Positions 9,704 to 14,259 of a stretch of 14,259 nt of DNA are shown here, in pieces (position 1 is the first letter of the stretch; every line of letters begins with the position of its first letter). The position numbers and the translations under genes were made by a program. The stretch comes from Reyranella sp. (GTDB lineage: Bacteria; Pseudomonadota; Alphaproteobacteria; Reyranellales; Reyranellaceae). Location of the stretch: the NCBI GenBank assembly GCA_004296815.1, contig SCVT01000184.1, positions 1 to 14,259 on the forward strand, in the 5' to 3' direction. Below the pieces are notes generated by a model. It saw only the letters and a list, made by a program, of their open reading frames with translations, searched no databases and was not told the DNA's origin.

Positions 9704-9828
9704 CAGCCCAGTTGGTTTTTGTCCAGAACCCCGGTGGTGGGGCTGGCATATCTTAGTAACGCCTTGGTTTTCAAGACCTTTGGGCGTTCAGGTTCGAAGG
9801 CCGGCGATCCGGCCGTGAGGAGGATGCT

Positions 9829-10305
9829 GTGAAGCTCAGCACCAAGGGACGTTACGCCGTCATGGCGATGGTCGACCTGGCGCGTCACGCCCAGGCCAAG
9901 CCGGTTTCCCTGTCGGACATCGCGACCCGCCAGGAAATCTCCCTGTCATATCTCGAACAGCTCTTCGCCCGCCTGCGCCGCGCCGGCCTGGTGAAGAGCG
10001 TGCGCGGTCCGGGCGGCGGCTATCGCCTGGCACGCGGCTCGGCGGAAACCCGGGTTTCCGAGATCATCCTGGCCGTCGACGAGCCGATCAGCGCGACGCG
10101 CTGCACGGAGATGGGCGCCACCGGCTGCCGCGCCGACCGCAGCAAGTGCCTGACGCACGACCTGTGGGAAGAGCTCGGCAACCAGATCCACATGTTCCTG
10201 AACTCGGTCACCCTGATGGACGTGCTGGAGCGCAAGCTCACCACGCGGTTCATCGAGGCGCCGCCGGCCGCCGCCAATTCCGACTCGATGGCCGCGGCTA
10301 GCTAG
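9829..10305 (+). CDS. iscR: Rrf2-family iron-sulfur cluster regulator IscR
   Basis: A [2Fe-2S]-sensing transcription factor that adjusts iron-sulfur assembly to demand. The 158-residue protein has the Rrf2 winged helix: MKLSTKGRYAVMAMVDLA, then SLSYLEQLFARLRRAGLVKSVRGPGGGY (about 38-65), including Glu43, the residue that in E. coli separates type 1 from type 2 site recognition. Cluster ligands are Cys92, Cys100, Cys107 and His110 (C-X7-C-X6-C-X2-H), slightly wider than the E. coli C-X5-C-X5-C-X2-H. The C-terminal tail is Ala/Pro-rich. The start is GTG, supported by a strong GAGGAGGA (9817-9824) four bases upstream. It is the first gene of the isc operon, 10 bp before the NifS-like desulfurase. 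Autoregulation is likely, given the sites upstream. Confidence 0.95.
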   Translation: MKLSTKGRYAVMAMVDLARHAQAKPVSLSDIATRQEISLSYLEQLFARLRRAGLVKSVRGPGGGYRLARGSAETRVSEIILAVDEPISATRCTEMGATGCRADRSKCLTHDLWEELGNQIHMFLNSVTLMDVLERKLTTRFIEAPPAAANSDSMAAAS

Positions 10306-10315
10306 GGCGATCGCG

Positions 10316-11446
10316 ATGCCCGCGTCCGCGTACCTGGATCACAACGCCACCAGCCCCCTGCGGCCGGCGGCGTTCGATGCCATGGCCGAGGCGTTGCGCG
10401 CGGGCGGCAATCCCTCGTCGGTGCACAAGGTCGGGCGGGCGGCACGGGCCACCGTCGACCGGGCACGCCGCCAGGTCGCCGACCTCGTGGGGGCGCTGCC
10501 GGCCGAAGTGGTGTTCACCTCTGGTGGCACCGAGGCGAACAACATGGCCCTGCGCGGCGCGGGGCGCCGTCGGCTGCTGGTGTCGGCGGTGGAGCACGAG
10601 AGCGTGCGCAACGCGGCCCCCAATGCCGAAGTCATTCCCGTCGATGCCGACGGTGTCGTCGATCTCGCGGCCCTGGAGACGGCGCTCGCCGCGTCGGCCG
10701 AGCCCGCGCTGGTGTCGGTGATGCTGGCCAACAACGAGACCGGCGTGATGCAGCCGATCGCCGACGTGGCCCGGCTGGCCCGTGCGGCCGGTGCGCTGGT
10801 CCACTGCGACGCCGTCCAGGCCGCCGGCAAGATGCCTCTCAGCATCCACGGCCTCGGAGTAGACTATCTCACTCTCGCCGCCCACAAGCTCGGCGGCCCG
10901 ACCGGGGTGGGCGCCCTGGTCGTCCGTGCCGGCGCGCCCGTCGCCGCCGACCGCAAGGGCGGGGCGCAGGAGACCAACCGTCGGGCCGGCACCGAGAACC
11001 TGTCGGGTATCGTGGGCTTCGGTGCGGCCGCCACGGAGGCGCTGCGCGGGCTCGATGTCTCGGCGCTGCGCGACAAGCTCGAACTTTCTCTTGTCCAGAT
11101 CGCGCCGCAGGCGCGGGTCTACGGCGCGGGCGCCAAGCGCCTGGGCAACACGACATTCATTTCCATGCCGGGTGTTTCTGCGGAAACTCAGGTGATGGCG
11201 CTCGATCTTGCCGGTGTCTGCATCAGCGCAGGGTCGGCCTGCTCGTCGGGCAAGGTGCATCAGTCCGCCGTGCTGGCCGCCATGGGTGTGCCGGCGGCGG
11301 AAGCCGCCACCGCCGTCAGAATAAGCTTGGGCTGGAACACCGAATCCGCCGATATCGAACGCTTGATCGCGGCGTGGCGGGACCTATATATCCGAGTAGA
11401 GAAGTCGGATATTTCACAGGCCCTTTCTCAGGCTAGGGCAGCGTAG
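10316..11446 (+). CDS. NifS/IscS-like cysteine desulfurase (first of two in the operon)
   Basis: A PLP enzyme that converts cysteine to alanine and an enzyme-bound persulfide. The 376-residue protein begins with YLDHNATSPL, has FTSGGTEANN (67-76), VEHESVRN (92-99), HCDAVQAAGK (163-172), the PLP lysine in AAHKLGGPTG (Lys191), and the sulfur-carrying Cys309 in SAGSACSSGK. It is a group I (NifS/IscS) enzyme but is shorter than IscS, and lacks the IscS C-terminal tail that in E. coli contacts IscU. It lies 10 bp after iscR and 18 bp before iscS. Its last codons (about 357-367) contain A- or T-ending codons such as CTA, CGA, GTA and TCA, unusual in this GC-rich gene, where a putative IscR operator is embedded. 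Its partner is unknown: it may feed another scaffold, a SUF protein or tRNA thiolation. Confidence 0.92.
   Translation: MPASAYLDHNATSPLRPAAFDAMAEALRAGGNPSSVHKVGRAARATVDRARRQVADLVGALPAEVVFTSGGTEANNMALRGAGRRRLLVSAVEHESVRNAAPNAEVIPVDADGVVDLAALETALAASAEPALVSVMLANNETGVMQPIADVARLARAAGALVHCDAVQAAGKMPLSIHGLGVDYLTLAAHKLGGPTGVGALVVRAGAPVAADRKGGAQETNRRAGTENLSGIVGFGAAATEALRGLDVSALRDKLELSLVQIAPQARVYGAGAKRLGNTTFISMPGVSAETQVMALDLAGVCISAGSACSSGKVHQSAVLAAMGVPAAEAATAVRISLGWNTESADIERLIAAWRDLYIRVEKSDISQALSQARAA
11363..11390 (+). promoter_or_regulatory. Putative internal promoter for iscS and downstream genes
   Basis: TTGATC (11363-11368) and TATATA (11385-11390) each match four of six consensus bases and are 16 bases apart, inside the 3' end of the NifS-like gene. 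The AT-rich -10 stands out against very GC-rich surroundings. The operator at 11388-11412 begins within the -10 box and would cover the start point near 11397, leaving a leader of about 68 bases before the iscS ATG. Confidence 0.5.
11388..11412. promoter_or_regulatory. Putative IscR type 1-like operator inside the NifS-like gene, upstream of iscS
   Basis: ATATCCGA (11388-11395) and TCGGATAT (11405-11412) are perfect 8-bp inverted arms with a 9-base spacer, 25 bp in all, the same length and geometry as the E. coli IscR type 1 site, matching 19 of 25 consensus positions in either orientation. On the minus strand it reads GACT-N3-CTACTCGGA, the core also found upstream of iscR at 9673-9688. It ends 52 bp before iscS, and its coding strand uses codons that are rare in the neighbourhood, as if the DNA signal rather than the protein were constrained. 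Confidence 0.65.
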
Positions 11447-11464
11447 GAGTTTCAAGGGGTTAGC

Positions 11465-12703
11465 ATGACAGCCATTACCCAAATCCGGCGCAACGACCAG
11501 CCGATCTACCTGGACTATCAGGCGACCACGCCGATGGACCCGCGGGTGCTCGAGGCCATGATGCCGTACTTCACCTACAAGTTCGGCAACCCAGGCTCGC
11601 GCAGCCATGCCTACGGCTGGGAGGCCGAGGAGGGTGTCGAGAAGGCGCGCGGCCAGATCGCCAAGCTGATCGGGGCGGACGAGAAGGAAGTGATCTTCAC
11701 CTCGGGCGCGACCGAGTCGAACAACCTCGCCATCAAGGGCGTCGCCGAGTTCTACAAGGACCGCAAGAACCACATCATCACCACGGTGACGGAGCACAAG
11801 TGCGTGCTCGATACCTGCCGCCATCTCGAGCAGCAGGGCTTCGAGGTGACCTACCTGCCGGTCCAGCAGAACGGCCTGCTCGATCTCGACGTGCTGCGCG
11901 CGGCGATCACCGACAAGACGGTGCTCGTGTCGGTCATGGCGGTGAACAACGAGATCGGCGTCATCCAGCCGCTGGCCGAGATCGGCAAGATCTGCCGCGA
12001 GAAGAAGGTGTTCTTCCACACTGATGCGGCCCAGGCCGCCGGCAAGATCCCGCTCGACGTCGAGGCGCTGAACGTCGACCTGATGAGCATCTCGGGCCAC
12101 AAGATCTACGGCCCCAAGGGCATCGGCGCGCTCTACGTCCGCCGCAAGCCGCGCGTGCGCCTCGTGCCGCTGATCGTGGGCGGCGGCCAGGAGCGCGGCT
12201 TCCGCTCGGGCACCCTGCCGACGCCGCTCTGTGTCGGCCTGGGCGAAGCGGCCGAGATCTGCATGAAGGAAATGGACGGCGAGGCCAAGCGGCTGAAGAA
12301 GCTGCAGGACCGCATGCTGAAGGGCCTGCAGTCGAAGCTGTCGGACCTCGTGATCAACGGCGACCTCGAGCACCGCATCCCGGGCAACCTCAACATCAGC
12401 TTCGCCTATGTCGAGGGCGAGTCGCTGATGATGGGCATCAAGGGCCTGTCGGTCTCGTCCGGTTCGGCCTGCACCTCGGCCTCGCTCGAGCCCAGCTACG
12501 TGCTGCGTGCGCTCGGTGTCGAGGAGGACATGGCACACACGTCGCTGCGCATCGGCCTTGGCCGCTTCACGACGGAGCAGGAGATCGACACCGCCGTCGA
12601 CGAATTGGTCCGGCACGTGACGAAGCTGCGCGAGATGAGCCCGCTCTGGGAAATGGCCCAGGAGGGAATCGACATCAAGTCCATCGAATGGGCTGCCCAC
12701 TGA
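11465..12703 (+). CDS. iscS: Cysteine desulfurase IscS
   Basis: The main sulfur donor of the ISC machinery; it passes persulfide sulfur to IscU and usually also to tRNA-thiolation proteins. The 412-residue protein closely resembles canonical IscS (404 in E. coli). It has [15 protein letters not shown] (15-29), [10 protein letters not shown] (78-87), the PLP lysine Lys213 in [10 protein letters not shown], and catalytic Cys336 in the loop [17 protein letters not shown]. The C-terminus [11 protein letters not shown] is the conserved tail that contacts IscU. The ATG is preceded by AAGGGG (11454-11459) at five bases. It follows the NifS-like gene by 18 bp and is separated from iscU by 42 bp containing a perfect hairpin. 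A putative IscR-controlled promoter lies just upstream. Confidence 0.97.
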   Translation: MTAITQIRRNDQPIYLDYQATTPMDPRVLEAMMPYFTYKFGNPGSRSHAYGWEAEEGVEKARGQIAKLIGADEKEVIFTSGATESNNLAIKGVAEFYKDRKNHIITTVTEHKCVLDTCRHLEQQGFEVTYLPVQQNGLLDLDVLRAAITDKTVLVSVMAVNNEIGVIQPLAEIGKICREKKVFFHTDAAQAAGKIPLDVEALNVDLMSISGHKIYGPKGIGALYVRRKPRVRLVPLIVGGGQERGFRSGTLPTPLCVGLGEAAEICMKEMDGEAKRLKKLQDRMLKGLQSKLSDLVINGDLEHRIPGNLNISFAYVEGESLMMGIKGLSVSSGSACTSASLEPSYVLRALGVEEDMAHTSLRIGLGRFTTEQEIDTAVDELVRHVTKLREMSPLWEMAQEGIDIKSIEWAAH

Positions 12704-12707
12704 TCGA

Positions 12708-12725
12708 CGGCGTTTGGGAACGCCG
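12708..12725 (+). other. Perfect hairpin between iscS and iscU
   Basis: CGGCGTT (12708-12714) and AACGCCG (12719-12725) form a 7-bp perfect stem closed by a TGGG loop. It starts four bases after the iscS stop and ends eight bases before the iscU ribosome site GAGGAGA (12734-12740). No T-tract follows, so it is unlikely to be a full terminator. It could stabilise the 3' end of a processed upstream mRNA, cause partial attenuation, or modulate iscU translation. Confidence 0.55.
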
Positions 12726-12745
12726 CACAATTTGAGGAGAGTGTC

Positions 12746-13156
12746 ATGGCCTACAGCGAAAAGCTGATCGATCACTACGAGAACCCCCGCAACATCGGCG
12801 CGCTCGACAAGAACGCCGAGGATGTCGGCACCGGTCTGGTCGGCGCACCGGCCTGCGGCGACGTCATGAAGCTGCAGATCAAGGTCGGCCCGGATGGGCT
12901 GATCGAGGATGCCAAGTTCAAGACCTTCGGCTGCGGCTCGGCCATCGCCTCGAGCTCGCTCGTCACCGAGTGGGTCAAGGGCAAGACGGTCGACGAGGCC
13001 GAGACGATCAAGAACACCGACATCGCCAGGCACCTCGCCCTGCCGCCGGTGAAGATCCACTGCTCGGTCCTGGCCGAGGACGCGATCAAGGCGGCGATCG
13101 CCGACTATCGCGCCAAGGCGGCCAAGAAGGACGAACCCAAGGCAGCGGCTGAGTAG
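12746..13156 (+). CDS. iscU: Iron-sulfur cluster scaffold protein IscU
   Basis: The scaffold on which [2Fe-2S] clusters are assembled from IscS sulfur and iron. The 136-residue protein has the three cluster cysteines Cys37 (GAPACGD), Cys63 (KTFGCGSAIASSS) and Cys106 (KIHCSVLAEDA), with Asp39 and His105 as the auxiliary ligands. LPPVK (99-103) is the HscA recognition motif, matching the presence of hscB and hscA downstream. The last 15 or so residues are a Lys/Ala/Glu tail. The ATG has a strong GAGGAGA ribosome site five bases upstream. The stop is 20 bp before iscA. All key residues are present, so the protein should be functional. Confidence 0.97.
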   Translation: MAYSEKLIDHYENPRNIGALDKNAEDVGTGLVGAPACGDVMKLQIKVGPDGLIEDAKFKTFGCGSAIASSSLVTEWVKGKTVDEAETIKNTDIARHLALPPVKIHCSVLAEDAIKAAIADYRAKAAKKDEPKAAAE

Positions 13157-13176
13157 GCTTGCGGAGTTAGAGTGTC

Positions 13177-13575
13177 ATGAGCACGACGACCGATACGGCG
13201 AAGCCCGCCGTCGCAGCTGCCGCGCCGCGGCCCCGCCGCGCGCGCCCGCAGTTGATGACGGTGACGCCGCTTGCCGCCGACCGCGTGAAGGCGCTGATCG
13301 ACGGCCGCGGCAAGCCGACCGCCGGCATCCGCATCGGCGTGCGCACCAAGGGCTGCTCGGGCCTCAGCTACACGCTGGAGTTCGCCGACAAGCAGGAGCC
13401 GATGGACGAGGTGGTCCAGGCCGGCGACATCAAGCTGCTGATCGACCCCAAGGCCTCGCTGTTCCTGATCGGGACCGAGATGGACTACGAGGAAGAGAAG
13501 CTGAAGTCGGGGTTCGTGTTCAGGAACCCGAATGAAAAGGGCCGCTGCGGCTGCGGCGAATCCTTCCACGTCTGA
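13177..13575 (+). CDS. iscA: A-type iron-sulfur carrier IscA with an N-terminal extension
   Basis: Carries iron or iron-sulfur clusters from the scaffold to target proteins. The 132-residue product has the HesB/IscA fold with Cys60 (TKGCSGLSY), Cys124 and Cys126 (GRCGCGESF). From residue 27 (MTVTPLAADRVKALI) it matches the usual length of about 107. Residues 1-26 form an extra low-complexity segment rich in Ala, Pro and Arg (for example AAAAPRPRRARP). The upstream ATG is chosen because GGAG (13163-13166) precedes it and an 11-base sequence identical to the iscU start region (AGAGTGTCATG) is present. The internal ATG at 13255 has no ribosome site but cannot be excluded. ErpA is an alternative name for such carriers, but the operon position favours IscA. 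Confidence 0.93.
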   Translation: MSTTTDTAKPAVAAAAPRPRRARPQLMTVTPLAADRVKALIDGRGKPTAGIRIGVRTKGCSGLSYTLEFADKQEPMDEVVQAGDIKLLIDPKASLFLIGTEMDYEEEKLKSGFVFRNPNEKGRCGCGESFHV

Positions 13576-13585
13576 GTCTTAAATC

Positions 13586-14098
13586 ATGGATCATTTCGCG
13601 CGGCTGGGATTGCCGGCGGCGCTCGATATCGATGCGTCGACGCTCGATCGAGCCTACTTTGACTTGCAACGCAAATGGCACCCGGACCGGTTCGTATCGA
13701 AGCCGCCGGAAGAGCGTGCACGAGCCTCGGTCGAGGCCGCGTCGCTCAACGAGGCCTATCGGACACTGAAGGAGCCGCTGAGCCGCGCGATCTATCTCGC
13801 GGAGCTGAAAGGCGTGGCGCTGCCGGGCGACGGCAAGACCATCGACGATCCGGAATTGCTCACGGAGGCGATGGACGCTCGCGAGGAATTGCAGGAGGCG
13901 AGCAGCGTCGCCGAAGTCGATGCGCTGGCGAGGTTCGCGCGGGAAGACCTGGAGAAGGGGCTCGTGGACCTGCTGCGCATGTTCTCGGCCAACGACAAGG
14001 CTGCCATTAGAAGGACGCTTCTTCGCCTGCGCTACCTCGACAAGTTCGCCGAGGAAGCGCGCGCGCGACGCATGAACCTGGAACGATCGAAAAGATGA
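13586..14098 (+). CDS. hscB: J-domain co-chaperone HscB
   Basis: Delivers IscU with its cluster to the HscA chaperone and stimulates HscA ATPase. The 170-residue protein equals E. coli HscB in length. The N-terminal J domain has [16 protein letters not shown] with the essential HPD at 32-34, then [20 protein letters not shown] (about 52-71). The C-terminal helical domain includes [15 protein letters not shown], the typical IscU-binding segment. No zinc-binding cysteines precede the J domain. It begins 10 bp after iscA without a good ribosome site, suggesting translational coupling, and its stop overlaps the hscA start as ATGA. All signatures expected of the family are present. Confidence 0.95.
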   Translation: MDHFARLGLPAALDIDASTLDRAYFDLQRKWHPDRFVSKPPEERARASVEAASLNEAYRTLKEPLSRAIYLAELKGVALPGDGKTIDDPELLTEAMDAREELQEASSVAEVDALARFAREDLEKGLVDLLRMFSANDKAAIRRTLLRLRYLDKFAEEARARRMNLERSKR

Positions 14099-14259
14099 CC
14101 TTGCTGGAGATCCACGAGCCGGGCGAAACGCCCTTGCCGCATGCCGGCGAGGGCTCGCTCGCGGTCGGGATCGATCTCGGCACGACCAACTCGGTGGTCG
14201 CCATCGCGCGCGAGGGCAAGCCCGCGGCATTGCACGACGAGACCGGAGATCGGAAGAGC
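14095..14259 (+). CDS. hscA: Fe-S assembly Hsp70 chaperone HscA, N-terminal fragment
   Basis: The specialised Hsp70 that works with HscB to release clusters from IscU. Only about 51 genuine residues are visible of a protein usually about 620 long. The first 21 or so residues (starting [13 protein letters not shown]) form the short lead typical of HscA, then [20 protein letters not shown] is the phosphate-1 loop of the Hsp70 ATPase domain. The ATG overlaps the hscB stop (ATGA). The last four codons (Asp-Arg-Lys-Ser) come from adapter-like bases at 14247-14259 and should not be trusted. The start of a normal gene is seen; the rest, and any fdx downstream, lie outside the contig. Confidence 0.92.
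   Translation, partial: MTLLEIHEPGETPLPHAGEGSLAVGIDLGTTNSVVAIAREGKPAALHDETGDRKS
14247..14259 (+). other. Illumina adapter remnant at the contig end
   Basis: The final 13 bases are AGATCGGAAGAGC, identical to the common start of Illumina TruSeq-type adapters. An exact 13-base match ending precisely at the window edge is best explained by untrimmed read-through rather than genomic DNA. Confidence 0.9.

Larger units (their letters stand above)
9595..9828. promoter_or_regulatory. Intergenic control region between the hydrolase and iscR
   Basis: The longest non-coding stretch in the window (234 bp), less GC-rich than its neighbours. It holds the putative iscR promoter and IscR-type sites (9667-9703) and then a leader of about 125 bases. 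In the leader, CAGCCC (9704-9709) can pair with GGGCTG (9740-9745), CCCC (9729-9732) with GGGG (9739-9742), and a GGCCGG/CCGGCC hairpin (9799-9814) lies just before the ribosome site. It must also carry the hydrolase promoter on the minus strand, which I could not place. Short open frames here have no support as genes. Confidence 0.7.

Noticed and set aside
9824..9832. ATG-CTG-TGA as a leader peptide before iscR.
   Set aside because: The ATG directly abuts the GGAGG with no spacing, so initiation there is unlikely; it is kept only as a note within the leader finding.
9631..9888. An 85-codon minus-strand frame in the iscR upstream region.
   Set aside because: It overlaps the iscR start and the control elements, has no ribosome site or family resemblance, and is best treated as chance.
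11414..13060. A 548-codon minus-strand frame opposite iscS and iscU.
   Set aside because: It has His/Asp/Leu/Arg-rich low complexity typical of an antisense shadow; both plus-strand genes are complete and conserved.
1..14259. CRISPR arrays, insertion sequences, tRNA or rRNA genes, phage or defence genes.
   Set aside because: No spaced direct repeats, transposase-like proteins, RNA-gene signatures or defence domains were seen; gene density leaves no room for hidden cargo.

Overview
This is a GC-rich stretch of bacterial chromosome, tightly packed with housekeeping genes. Gene content and order point to an alphaproteobacterium, probably from the Rhodospirillales or a related order: glnE runs into a bcp-type peroxiredoxin, tyrS and anmK are divergent, and an alpha/beta hydrolase sits beside an iscR-led iron-sulfur cluster operon. 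The placement is inferred from protein style and recalled synteny; no search was run. There are no mobile elements, rRNA, tRNA or CRISPR arrays. The last 13 bases equal the start of the common Illumina adapter, so the right end is a contig end with adapter read-through.

Left part (1-6493). On the minus strand, glnE (glutamine synthetase adenylyltransferase/deadenylase) is followed by bcp (thiol peroxidase, cut by the window edge) with a 4-base ATGA overlap. Divergent from glnE across 87 bp is a large membrane-anchored AsmA/YhdP-like protein with a TTG start.

Middle part (6506-9594). tyrS (minus) converges on the AsmA-like gene and is divergent from anmK (plus), which recycles cell-wall anhydro-MurNAc. 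An alpha/beta hydrolase (minus) converges on anmK. Short GC-rich hairpins lie at both convergent junctions.

Right part (9595-14259). A near-complete ISC operon reads rightward: iscR, a NifS-like cysteine desulfurase, iscS, iscU, iscA, hscB and the start of hscA. The desulfurases supply sulfur, IscU is the scaffold, IscA the carrier, and HscB/HscA the co-chaperone/chaperone pair that acts on the LPPVK motif seen in IscU. IscR is the cluster-sensing regulator.

The most interesting signal is regulatory. The iscR promoter region carries an element resembling the E. coli IscR type 1 site. A second copy of the same motif, with perfect 8-bp inverted arms, is embedded in the last codons of the NifS-like gene beside a promoter-like -35/-10 pair, just upstream of iscS. 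This suggests that iscSUA-hscBA has its own IscR-controlled promoter in addition to the one before iscR. A perfect 7-bp hairpin between iscS and iscU may further separate expression of the two halves. No wholly new protein system was recognised.
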